Source: Gymnothorax reevesii
Lineage: Eukaryota; Chordata; Actinopteri; Anguilliformes; Muraenidae
DNA length: 64,000 nucleotides
Assembly: GCA_029721435.1 (NCBI GenBank)
Contig: CM056577.1
Span: 31,774,719-31,838,718 of the forward strand
Reading direction: 5' to 3'
The translations under genes were made by a program, and so were the position numbers. Shown here piece by piece: positions 44,001 to 55,167 of the stretch. Under the pieces are notes generated by a model. That model was not told where the DNA came from. It did no database searches and saw nothing but the letters and a program-made list of their open reading frames with translations. Every line of letters begins with the position of its first letter. Position 1 is the first letter of the stretch.

Positions 44001-44568
44001 AAATTTTGCTCCCTTGCCAAAAATACTTTCGTAATGCAAAGCGATCGTTAAGTCTTTGTTTTCGCCTTGACATTGCAATATGAATCAGGATACAATAGTG
44101 ACTTTGTTATTTGTCAGCTTATTATAACAAAAGCAGATGTTATAATGAGTGGGATTAGTTTGTTTGAAGATATTTGCCCAAATACGGCATTATCATTTAA
44201 TTTCTGCATTTTCAGGAAAACACAGCGTGTACATGCAAATATATGTAGGCCTACGCTTACAGGTCGAAATGCGCACTGAAAATAAATCTATTTTTATGAT
44301 TTTTGAGGATACTTAAGATATGAGCGAGGAAACAGCCTGAGATTTCAGGCGTGCGCAAGCGCTGAACCACGAGGTAGCATATTTTGATCGGTAGCAAAAA
44401 TAATCAGAACACCGGCCCTGAGGTGCGCTGGTAGATTAGTTCTCAAGCGCTGCAGTGTCGCTTGCATGAATCGCATCATTTTTTTTTTCGCCCGACATTC
44501 TAGCCCGGGCGCTACAGATTTCAGGCTGGGCGGGGCGCCTGGCCAAAAAAGCGCTGCCGGAAACCCTG
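41067..44568. mobile_element. 3.5-kb element with CAGGGTTTCC ends
   Basis: It begins CAGGGTTTCCTGC and ends with the inverse, GCCGGAAACCCTG. AGATC flanks both sides (41062-41066 and 44569-44573), and the rejoined target GAGATCTGTCGCC matches the intact arm at 45660-45672. It contains G-runs (41092-41128 and 41715-41730), the hairpin at 41761-41848, and a long internal inverted repeat (about 41890-42085 against 43540-43750, with a third partial copy at 43835-43940). No frame longer than 146 residues and no transposase motif. hAT-like ends are possible, but a 5-bp duplication is short for hAT. Confidence 0.75.
41761..41848. repeat. 43-bp-arm palindrome with a 2-nt loop
   Basis: Arm 41761-41803 (ATCCCAGCGTTAATTGAACT then CCAGTAGAGTTTATATGAGA) pairs with 41806-41848, with about four mismatches. 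Transcribed, it would form a long hairpin like a small fold-back element or a miRNA precursor. Nothing shows that it is processed. Confidence 0.9.
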
Positions 44569-45965
44569 AGATCTGTCGCCATGGATGACAAGTTTTCACT
44601 TGCATGCCTTAAACAGGAAAAAGATAATTATATTAACCCCCTACCCTTGATACAAAGATTTCACATTCATGACAGGTTTGAGTGTATCATGCCCAACACA
44701 AGGCGTTAATGCTGTTTGTGAGCATTATTGAAGTTTGTTTTGAGCTGTCCTTTTGAAATTTAAACAGGTCAGTCAGCATAAATCATTGCATCATCTGGGT
44801 ATGCGCTCTTGGTAATTGCCTCAAAATTGCACAATGGGTATACATTTGTGCAAATTCTGTGCATTGTCCTTCCTGTTCATCTGGATGTCCATGTGGATTG
44901 ACAGAAGATGGTCAGACCTCAGTACACACCCCAGCAGCGATCTTTCGTGGTCGCCAAATAACATCGAAGTAAAAGTGTCCCTATTGTCCTTGACAGGTTC
45001 AGCCAAGAACACCCAAACTGTTCGTCTTCCATCACATTTAACCATACCCTGTGAGCGGAACCGTGTACGTCACTCCACCTGGTGATCTTGATGACTTGAG
45101 GCAGAACAGAGCCGTGATTAGGCTTGCCATCGTGGATATGTTGAGGAGGCCACTAATTTGGAATGGGGCCCATGTGGAGGACTAAACATGCTGAAATCCT
45201 TTGAAATTTCAAGCGTCTGCCTTTCAGTTTCAATCCTGAAGTAAAACTATCCCAATCTTGACTCAATGAGCAAATTTTGCCATTCATTTTCAGTTTCTCA
45301 CTGATATGTGAAATCTTTGTATTGAGGGTAGGAGGTTAACAAGTAACCTCCCCGATGACGATAGTCAAGAGATACTATAGTTTAGTTCTGGGGCCGCCGC
45401 CACCACCGCAGAGATTTTCTGTTCTGGGTTCTGGAAGCCACAATTATTGCAGGAATTTCACACAGGTGAAGATATTGATTGGACAATGCTCAAGACCGAT
45501 TTTTGCAAATTACGGACGTCCAATATGGCTGCCGGCTACCATTTTGTCCGAAATTTGGGGTTCAGGGAGATGCACGATTCGTTCCCTGTGGCCACGGAGT
45601 CATCTAGTTTTTTTTCCTGTTTTATGCATGCAAATAAAACACCAATGGAGCTTGTCATCCATGGCGACAGATCTCATACGCTATGAACCCTTCCACTTCT
45701 ATGTGCAACAGATTTTTATTTTTATTAAGTTCAAATTAACCATGTTCACTAAAAAGTGAAAATTGAACCGCGACACTGCTGTCAATCAAGAGAGAATTTC
45801 ATGGTCTATCAACACGTATGACCAGATTTTCTAAACGCTTTTTAGTTTTATGATGTTTTTTTCTGAGTCTACTTTTGCCTGATACTCCCTGTATGTACCT
45901 GACACTGTCCTACAATATGATGAAACGGCTTTTTTCTGACATTAAATCTTCTTCAGGGAAAACTG

Positions 45966-47123
45966 AAGTGAAAAATTAGAGTTTAAGGGGTAAAGTAATC
46001 GTCCTCATCATCATCATAGCAATCATCAGCATTAACATGATCATCAATACCGTTACTAACATGTGCTGTATAATGACACCTGTTGCTTTTTTACTGATGT
46101 GCTGAATTCTTGCCTTCTGTGATGTCATCACGCACATTCACTATCCCATGTTCTGGCAGTGGTCCAGGGCATATGAGATTCAGCCTGGTATACTGAGTAC
46201 TGAGTTTCTGGGGTGATATAGCTATAAGCACCATGTACTGTAAGCATTATGTCATATTGAAATGCTGTATTTCTGATGGACTCATTGTCACTCTGCCAAA
46301 TATTGGCAAATTGTGGGCCATATTTGTTTTGTGATATACGGACCAAATTCAGCATTTACCACATGGGCCACTTTAGGCTCACATCTATTTTCTCTGGGCC
46401 AAAAGAATGCCAAAAGTGCCAACTCACATCTATTTTGTCCGGGCCAAAAGAATGCCAAAAGTACCTTTTGGAACTAAATCTTGTAGATATCAGCACTGTA
46501 CAAAGGGGACATGGGTATGAATGGAACTAGGTGTGTATTGATTACTTGTCACTCTGTAATAGGCTTAGTCCTCTACCTTGCTGTTTCTTAATTATCACGC
46601 TATTAGCTGTATACTCTGATTGAAATCTAAGAGCTGGGTCAGATTAATTTATCCTGAGGTAGAGTTGTGTGTCCTTATTAAAAGCACAGTTCTCATGGGT
46701 TTTATTATAAAACCAGTCAAGATCAGTAAAGCTGTGATTTATTGTTAATAACTGATCATAGCTGATCCTGGCTTCTATGGTCAAGTCAACATGCAGAAAT
46801 CATACAAGTGGTCGGTGGTGCATCGTCCATTGCAGGCCAGCCATAGTACCTTGGGCCGTGATAGCGGAATCCATATTTCACATACATGAGATTACAGACA
46901 TTTGTTTGGGCCTTGATGAGGGTCCTTAATTCCATCCTACTGCAGAGGGGATTAGCCCCTCCTTAGTCTAATGACGTTGAAGTCACTTTGCAAAAAAGCA
47001 TCAGTTAAAAAGCTTCAATTAAATAGCTGTGATGGAAATTTCCATCCGTGTTTCAGATGTGGCCCCTGGAGGTGGTTACCTATTGGTTTAAATTTGTCTG
47101 TCGTTCCCTCCCTCCCTGTGAAG
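45966..47123. other. intron sequence with a 48-bp tandem duplication
   Basis: A short (CAT)n lies near 46002. TCACATCTATTTTCTCTGGG and TCACATCTATTTTGTCCGGG (46380 and 46426) open a tandem duplication of about 47 bp including GCCAAAAGAATGCCAAAAGT. No exon until the acceptor CCTCCCTGTGAAG. Confidence 0.55.
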
Positions 47124-47186
47124 GACACCGCCCCTGAGGCGGAGCTAGCAGAGCCCAAGGCGAGTCCAGAGGCAGAGTCTCCTGAG
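47124..47186 (+). CDS. amph: amphiphysin exon 13 of window: acidic 63-nt exon
   Basis: Encodes DTAPEAELAEPKASPEAESP then E. Glu/Ala/Pro-rich, like exon 12. The acceptor is TCCCTCCCTCCCTGTGAAG and the donor GTACGT. Phase 0 at both ends. Part of the series of short acidic exons. Confidence 0.8.
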
Positions 47187-49851
47187 GTACGTTTAAACCC
47201 CGCCCTCTATGGTTGCAACTTCTGTAATTTAATTACAGTAATAATTTACTTCAGGTAAAATCCTGCCAAATCAAATTCACATTCTCTACACCAGGGATCA
47301 ACAAATCTTGTCCTCAAATTCACATACAGTTCTTGTCTCTCAAGCGACTAAATAATTAAGTGAACTATTAATGGCTCTGATTGGCCAGACTGCCTTTGTA
47401 CTTCACTCCCAGGTAAAAGGAGGGTGGAAAGGCAGCAGTTCTCAACCTTCGAGGACTATAATTGCGCGACACGTGCTCTATACAATTAATTATTTTTTTT
47501 CTTCAGATGAGAACTTAAATTATTGAAATGGCCGCAGCATGATGACCATTTTCAACCCCTTCAGTGAAATTCCTTTGGCTTCTCAGATTACTGTGCACCA
47601 GAAAGCAATGTTTTTTTGTTTTTTCCATTTTGTGAAGCCCTTACATTTATAGGTTTTTGGGGGGAGGGGGGCGAGTGGTAATGCATGTCCCAAATTGTTG
47701 TGCTCTTTGTGATTGCAGTTAGTCTGTAGCTGTATTCAAAAGCACATGAAAGACAGGTGTTCGAGCATTTGTAAGTCCTATTCTGTTGGTCTTTTTCTGT
47801 GAAACAGAAATTCAAGTGGTGTCTTTGAACTTTTCAGGTTGTAGTTTATATTTTTTATGTTTATCTGCAATGTACTGATTGGTCGGTAATTCTTGTCGAC
47901 TGGAACTAAAATGGGAAAAACCATCCTTGCATAATATAGTCACTTGCAAAAAGATTGGTTCCCACGTACCAAGATTTCAAATAATGAAAGTAAAATTACG
48001 ATTCTCTTTTTATGCAGGGGGAAAAAAAATCATTCTGACGAGTAAGCGATTTAAATGAGTCAGATAAGCCTTCCACCTCCAGAGATAAAACTTTATAATG
48101 AGGTCTTTGAAATGGGACATTTTGTGACTAATTTTATGTAACACACTTTTAAATTATTATATTGCGCTTTAATTTGGCACAAAAATTATGACATCATAAA
48201 ATAATAGCACAGTGTTATTGAGTGCATGTGACGTCAACTGATTAACTTCTGCCAAGTATTTAATCTGTTCAAGGCATGAATATTTAATCAAGTTTTGAGC
48301 AACTGTTGACCATAATTTTCATGTAGGTCCAATGTTTTGGGTGTGGTTTGGGATAGTACTTCGTCAAAAGTGACGATTGGTTTGTGAGTTTTCTTTAAGA
48401 CACCCAGTATCATACAAACATACATATACTGTCACTTAATGAAATCTACTTTAATTTGAGGTGATGACGAGCATTTACTGTGAAGCATGAGGTGTGTCTT
48501 GTGTAACTAAAATGATGACCCGAAAAAGATACATTTCTGAAAATGGCATTAGTTTTCCCAATGAAATATGGACTATGAGAGTACATCCTTATAGATTTAG
48601 GGCCACTGACCACATATCTCATTTATTGGTCTCATATTGTTATGTATTGAATACAATGCAAAAAAAAAAAAAATGTACTGCTGCATGTCAATTGTCTTTT
48701 TTGGTCATCATGTTTGTGTATTATTTATTTATTTTTTTATTTATTTATTGCATCACGGATTCAAAACTGATTCATTTATTGTATTTTTGGTGATCTTTCA
48801 TTTTAAAGGTTTTGGAATTATGGGAAACATACTGACTTGTATGATTTCAAAACATCTATTTTATCATTTGCCTTTTTTGTGGATAAATGAGTGACTGTAA
48901 GTTCTTCTAAAGTAAAGTGAAACTACAAGTTCTTCTGTAAACGAGAACTGTGGCCAAAACTTGTATTTTGGGTTGCATTGTGTTATTTTATCTAAGAACA
49001 GAGTTTATCCACAAATTGATAATGGTGATTTATTGTCTATTGTATTTTTTTTAGTCAATACTGGAGTTTTTATGTTTCTTGCATGTCAGTGTGCTGCACT
49101 GTGCTCAATGCAGGTTGCTTTTTACTTGAAAAGCACCATAGTGCATTTTGCACAGGGGAAGATGGGAGTTGGAGTCCAATCCACAGCAGGCTGTAAGGGA
49201 GCTTACGAATGACCTAATTGCCACCTCTCCTTCACAAAATGGACAATTCAGATGCTCCTTGTCTTGTCTATTAGCAAAACTATTTCCAGTTCATGTCCAT
49301 CAGAGAGGAGGATTCTTGCTCCCTACAGAATTTTGATGCACCCAGTGTACGGTACCTGACTACCAGACTACAACTCCCATCATCCTTTGAGAAACTGACC
49401 CATTTCGATGTCTTAATGGTGCCCTTGGTGATGTTGACTCCATTTCAGCACTTGAGTTAGATGGGTCTCTGCCAAAATGTGAGTGTGAAGAATAAGGTTA
49501 TCCTCTCCACCTCAGTGTCTTATCTGCCAGACCCGCTGCAATAAAACCATGCCTAGCAAGGAGAGAACATTATAGAGCAATCTCACCGTGTCGCTGCAGT
49601 GTTTTGACAATGTCAAAAAAAACATTCCTCTATCTCCTGTGTCATTGTGAGGATTTTTCCTGTTTGCTGTAATAGTTTCCTAAATATGTTAAGCATTGTA
49701 TGACATGCCAGAAGCCTTCACACTGACCAATATGAATGCATACCATGGCTCGGCAATCACAGGGAGATGTCATACTGTTGAGTACACCATGTGGCCAGAG
49801 TGATGTAAAGCAAATATATATGAATCACTGAATCCAAATCACGCTGCCTAT
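47187..49851. other. intron sequence, mostly unassigned
   Basis: Contains a G-run near 47657-47670, an A-run at 48659-48673, and (TTTA)n near 48721-48748. GATGGGAGTTGGAGT (49159) and ACTACAACTCCCATC (49367) are inverted relatives of a ZNF143/THAP11-type site (see findings). No exon is seen. Confidence 0.5.
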
Positions 49852-49965
49852 GCTGTTCAGTCCATAAGTATTTAGACGGTTACATTATAAAAACAGCTGC
49901 AATTTCCTAAAAAAAAAACTGTGCCAAAAATGTGCCTCTGTCCAAATACTTATAGCCCAGAACAG
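49852..49965. mobile_element. Very short Tc1-end MITE
   Basis: TTCAGTCCATAAGTATTTAG (49857) pairs with CCAAATACTTATAGCCCAGAA (shortened: CCAAATACTTATAGCCC, 49941) as inverted ends of the CAGTGCGGTCCATAA family seen at 14334. Only about 115 bp, so essentially two ends with a small core. Confidence 0.65.
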
Positions 49966-50944
49966 CCCTCACGATGAGCCGGTTGATGAGCCATAGTTGT
50001 TTAGCCCTAGGGGAGGGATGTTTGTCGACCCAGTCTAATCCCAGCACAGCTTCACAGTTGCCATTACCAGCCGGCTGTAATACACGCACGGCTGAATTGG
50101 CAGTGGGTGTTCCCCAGGAAATCTGGACTCCTCCACGGTGACTGCAAGCTCTGGTGACTTTGCTAAAATCGAAATTCCTGGCATGACATCAGAATCCCTA
50201 TCACTGCAGTGCAGCAGTTTGAAGCAGTCACTTACCATTTTGTTATGCACGCAGTAATTGAAGTCACACTTGACTTGACTTGACTTGTGGGGTTTTAGTA
50301 ATCAGTGCTTCAATTCATGTTTCTGCATTGTGCCCCATGAAAATACTGACATGGCATTTTTATGGGTAACTTTCCTGAAACCTCCTAGTTGAGAAAGTGT
50401 ATCTTAACATTTATACATACAGTATAGGCATATATTTACTCGTCATGTGAAAGAGTGCTGCAGTACTATGAGATGGGGAGAAGGTGATGTTATGAGATGG
50501 GGAGAAGGTGATGTTTAATAGCATGAACTAAGAAACTTTGTGTGAAATACATGTCACCAATAGTTGCCTATGAAGCCGCACATTTTGGTCTGTAGTTGGT
50601 ACAAAGGAGTTCACTGTTGAAATGGCACAGATTGTCTGGTCTGGACGGAGAGGGTCGCTGGTATGTCAGGGTAAAGTTTCTGTGTGAGGGAGAAAGGCAG
50701 GGCACTATTCTTTATCAACAGTTTGTATTTAGAGTGGGAGGATGGATGTAGTCACTTGGAGATGTTTTGGCTCTGTTTGTGAGGTCTGGCTTTCTGAAAG
50801 ACAAAAAACTGAAAGGCTGGACCGCCATCGCCGGTCTATGCAAACCATAAAGCCCTGCATGTGCTGCAGTGGTGGTACATGGTTTAAGTCAGTTTTGCTC
50901 CCATTTGGATTCTCTGATCAGCACAATTAAATTTTAATTCAACT
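49966..50944. other. intron sequence with a 24-bp duplication
   Basis: ATGAGATGGGGAGAAGGTGA followed by TGTT is tandemly repeated at 50468 and 50492. Otherwise nothing is recognised. Confidence 0.5.
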
Positions 50945-52962
50945 TAATTCAGTTTTATTATTTGCCCCTACTGCCACCACCGCAGAGATGAGATGTTAGC
51001 GTGATAACTGAAACAGTTTTTAAAGTTGGTTATCCAATCCTGACTGGTAGTTGGTTATCATACAGATGATAAACTGATCAAATTTTTGCCAATTTTTGAT
51101 GACACAGTTTGCTACCTTTGCGTGAAAATTTAGCATTTTTGGCCAATAACAGTTTTTTTTTTAAGTCAGATATCCATTCATGGTAGGCAGTTAGATATCA
51201 TATGGAGGAAGAACTGATTAAATTTTGGGTTTGCCACCAGGGGACGCTTTATGTGGAAATCTGACATTTTTGGCCAATAACTGCAACAGTTTCTATACTT
51301 GGTTGTCCATTCTTGGAAGGTTGTTTGATATTAAGTGGAAAAAACGGATTAAATTTTGGCAAATTTTTCTCATCAGTTTGCCAGGAGAGGACATTTTGAA
51401 TGAAAATTTTGCATTTTTGGCCAATAACTGCAGCAGTTTTTTTAAAGCCATATTCTGAGAGAATGGCACTGGTTGTGGAGTTGACATCTCAGAATTGGCT
51501 GAGGCTCGGTGGAAATTTAATATGGCAAGTATAACGGAATACCCAGAGGCGGCGGGTCCACATCTGCAACGGTTTGGTGACAGCGCCCCCTGGTAGTGAT
51601 TGAGATAAACAGCAAATTCTGGCTGGAATACTGTGGTTAATTGTTCATATAGGCCACACAAGTCATGATGTCCTCTTATCCTAGGATACTCAAACCTTCC
51701 ACATGTGAAAGCACGGTCTGATTTTCACCCTGGTGTGCGGCGCCACCACCAGGGAAAGTTACCACATTTCTTCAAAGTTTCTTACTCCATTCATAACCAA
51801 CACCAAGATAGTGCCACACTGAATGCTTCTGTTTTAGGCTTCATGGCGGAGGGTGAGTGGAAAAAGTTGCCATATCAATGGCACTTTCATGGTATGATGA
51901 AATTTTTGCCTTAGAAATGGGCTGTAATTAATTCTATAGCTGTTTTTAGGGCTGATTTGTTCTGGACACCAGACAGATATGGAGGCTGTGCTAGCATTTA
52001 TTTAAACCCTCCTCAGGGCTTGACTAAAGGCACCAAAAGTTTCCATGGCACTCTCAACCATTTTGGTTAAGTGGCCATCGACATTCTAGAAAAATGCTGG
52101 CACCCCCAATTTACGCATTATTTGTAAGGATGTTGGGGGCCTTATAAAAGTCAACACTAAACAGCTACAGCTTTGACCCTTGCTCTGGTTGCTTCCATTA
52201 TACTTTCATGGGAATGTGGAGTTTGAATGGCACTTTTTACCACTTTCCCATTTTCCCAGGGTCAAATGGGGCGAATTTGCAGAATCTATCCACGTAGGTG
52301 GCGCTGCCTACCCATGTGTCAGATCTCTCAACACCAGAAAAGTGCCACAACAGAATCTTCTGAAATGGAATCAGTGCCCCTAGTACTCTTAGAAAACACT
52401 GGTATTGCTATGGCACTTTGCTGGTGTGAAGAGTTCTTCCCATAGGTGGCGCTTCACAGTATGCATTGAAGCTTGATGTCCAGATGTTTTTGGAGATTTA
52501 CATTCATTTAGCAGCTAAGTCAAGCCTTATAAATAAGGTGTGCAGACTCCTTAGCCAATTATTGTCTTAAATTAAGCACTTCAGAGCAGGAACAAACCAA
52601 AAACCAGCAGTCACAACAGCCCTTCTGGAATAGACTTTAAGACCTCTGCATTACAGAGTAAACTAGAGGAGCACTCAGAGAGCGCAGAACCTCCGCCGCC
52701 AGGGGGCAGCAAAGCCAAAAGCACGGCAATTGGAACTCTGGCCCATTGGAAAGACTTGAAATCTTGAACTTTGGAGTATATCTCAGCAGTACTTTGGCTT
52801 AGATATGCCAAACTTTAATCACCTTTCCTTGACTTAATACCCACCTACCCTGAAAATTTCATTAAAATCCGACCATTAGTTTTTGAGTTATCTTGTACAC
52901 AAACAAACAAACCAACAAACAAACGGCACCAAAAACATAAACCTCCTCGGCGGAGGTTAATA
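50945..52962. repeat. 2-kb dispersed repeat with ~130-150-bp internal units
   Basis: TTTTTGGCCAATAAC-like phrases occur at 51141, 51272 and 51419, followed by TGCAACAGTTTTT-like phrases. A GCGCCnCC or GGTGGCGC motif recurs near 51585, 51738, 52298 and 52446. The right end reads CTGAAAATTTCATTAAAATC then CGACCATTAGTTTTTGAGTT and AACCTCCTCGGCGGAGGTTA (52942-52961), the last a perfect inverted CCTC...GAGG. The left border near 50950 has CCACCACCGCAGAGAT, which also occurs near 45400. No frame; superfamily unknown. Confidence 0.65.
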
Positions 52963-53171
52963 AAATGGGCAATACCAGACCTAATCCTCTTAATAGCAAA
53001 TGAATCAAACCTGTCGCAGTAAGGAGATTCTCTTAGTGAAATAATGAGTGAAATCTGCTTGCTGAGTTTGTTGTTGGAGGAAAACATGCAGAACTTTTAC
53101 TTTTGGGCTCTCTGGCTCCTGGAGCCTACATCTGACCTGAATTAACCACCCCGCTCTCTCCCTACTCATAG

Positions 53172-53222
53172 ATAATCCCGCCCACTGAGGCTGAGAAACA
53201 GACCAATGATGACGCAGCCCCG
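53172..53222 (+). CDS. amph: amphiphysin exon 14 of window: 51-nt exon
   Basis: Encodes IIPPTEAEKQTNDDAAP. The acceptor is CTCTCCCTACTCATAG and the donor GTAAAT. Phase 0 at both ends. No motif. Supported by frame, splice sites and acidic composition. Confidence 0.72.
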
Positions 53223-53978
53223 GTAAATATGACTTATGTCATCTGGGCATAAGGCAAGCTGACGTCACATGTGCCCTTTCAAGGGCCCATATGACCTTGG
53301 CTTGTGTGGCAGACTTACCTGAACCCCTCAACTGAATGCTGACACAGAACTCTGAAAGCCAAGGTTTAAACAGCGGTCACAGAATTACAGAATATAGATG
53401 AAAGTTTACGTTCAATTTCATAAAGCTGTGGTTGTATTCAGCTTATCATGGACAATTAAAGTATGAACACAATCTTATTGTTAATTTCATCGGGAATGTG
53501 CCCCTTTCTAAGTCATGGGCTGCAGAGTACCGAAGCTAACACAATGTTCTTTCAATGTTACCAGAATGTTTTGTCAATAATTTAGCTCACCAATACATGG
53601 CAGTAACTGTAATGAAAACCTTTAGTTTTGTTTGGTGATGGGGTGCATATATTGAACTCCTACATCTTCCTGCACTGTGGCCTGACATAAGGAGAGAGAC
53701 CTACTGACAGGTGTGAGGGTACGAACAGCGAGGTCTGTAACTGTTCGGACAGTTCACTTCATGTGAATGTAAAATCAGACTTACGGTATGACAGTAATTC
53801 ATATCTGTACAGGTTGAACCTCATGGGAAATGCAGCCTTACTGAACAGTGTTACTGCCCTAACACCTACAGACCCCAGTGTACCTGGCGGAGCGCGCTCA
53901 CCCCTGTGCTGTGTGCCGGTCACACTTAGGCTGTCCTTGTAGGAAATGGAAGTGTAAATGTCCTCTCTCTGCACTTAG
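53223..53978. other. intron sequence, nothing recognised
   Basis: Unassigned intron of about 750 bp. Confidence 0.55.
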
Positions 53979-54032
53979 GAAACTGCCACAGCTGGGGAGA
54001 CCGAGGCTGGGTCCCCTACAACAGAGCCTCCG
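53979..54032 (+). CDS. amph: amphiphysin exon 15 of window: 54-nt exon
   Basis: Encodes ETATAGETEAGSPTTEPP. The acceptor is TCTCTCTGCACTTAG and the donor GTAACT. Phase 0 at both ends. Thr/Glu-rich and similar in style to its neighbours, perhaps from exon duplication. Confidence 0.75.
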
Positions 54033-54789
54033 GTAACTATCCCAGCATGCTGTGCTCCTGTACTAGACTCCGCCCTCTCTCTGTACTACACTTAAAAAAA
54101 AGCGTCATGGACTCTGATGCTGATTCTGAGCGAGTCTGACTGGATCACAACATGTTGTTATGCAAAGGTTTTGTCTGCTGGTGTCGTATCTTGATAAGAC
54201 AGTGCTTATTGGCAGTGCTTATCAAGCAAAGTGGTGACTGAATATTTATTTATTTATTATTATTATTATTTTTATTTATTTATTTATGTATGTATTTATT
54301 TATTTTTGTGGCACATTTTTATTTAGGTTTGAGATATGAAAGTTGGTCCACTTTTCATTGTCTGGATTTCTATTTAATAATGTCTCAAAATTTTGTTTGT
54401 TTTTCTTTGAAAGAATTGTATGAAACATTAATTCACTGTGGTTTACTTTATGAATTAATGGCTTTCATATAATTATTAGCTATTTGTTTTGTACATTGAA
54501 ATACATATCATAATTTTGGTGATGAACCATTTTTTTAATAGTTCTGGGAAAAAAGGAAAGGAAATGTTTTTTTGTGTACCTGGAGCTGTGTGTTTAAAGG
54601 GCAGCGACTTATTTTACTTGATTATTGGAGTGTATAATGCCAGACTCTTCATGATCTATTTGCCAACTGATCTTCTTCTTTCTGTGATTTTGGGAACCCT
54701 GGGGATTTTTCCTCAGACCCTGCTGTATGTGAACTTCTTGTATTTTTGTTTTCGTGGCTGTTATAACTCTGCTTTTGTGCTGTATGTAG
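54033..54789. other. intron sequence with a (TATT)n tract
   Basis: (TATT)n and (TTA)n sequence at 54244-54306. The remainder is AT-rich and unassigned. Confidence 0.55.
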
Positions 54790-54831
54790 GCTGATTCTGT
54801 GGACAAGGAGTCCCCAAGAGAACAGACTATG
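54790..54831 (+). CDS. amph: amphiphysin exon 16 of window: 42-nt exon
   Basis: Encodes ADSVDKESPREQTM. The acceptor is TTTTGTGCTGTATGTAG and the donor GTAAAT. Phase 0 at both ends. No motif, with support from frame and splice sites only. Confidence 0.7.
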
Positions 54832-55167
54832 GTAAATTACTGCAATGCAATATTAATGAATACTGTTAAAAACAACTGCAGCTTTACTGGTGAAAAACAA
54901 CTTTATGAAAGTAGGAAAATATTTTACTGCAAGAGTGCACTTTCTATTACTGAAAAAGTAATTTGTGTTAAATAACAGGGCCAAAAAAATGTTATGACCT
55001 TTCAGTGGTGACATTGCTGCCATTTTTAATAGTATTTTTATTATTTTACAGTGCACAAATGTAAATTGTGATAATACCACCATATTGATGGAATGCTGAA
55101 ATGCGAAAATCGTATTTCAATGCATTTGCAACATTCTGAGAATCTTTTATTTTATGGCAAGGAAGTA
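54832..55167. other. intron sequence, nothing recognised
   Basis: Short unassigned intron segment before a Tc1 element. Confidence 0.5.

Larger units (their letters stand above)
40787..45960. mobile_element. Second fold-back element, split by a 3.5-kb insertion
   Basis: The text at 40787-41066 plus 44569-44620 is the inverse of 45600-45960. For example, TAGAAAATCTGGTCATATGT (40913) matches the inverse of ACGTATGACCAGATTTTCTA (45815), and GATCTGTCGCCATGGATGAC (44571) matches the inverse of GTCATCCATGGCGACAGATC. The spacer 44620-45600 has no clear frame. Without the insertion the element is about 1.7 kb. Outer ends are approximate. Confidence 0.75.
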
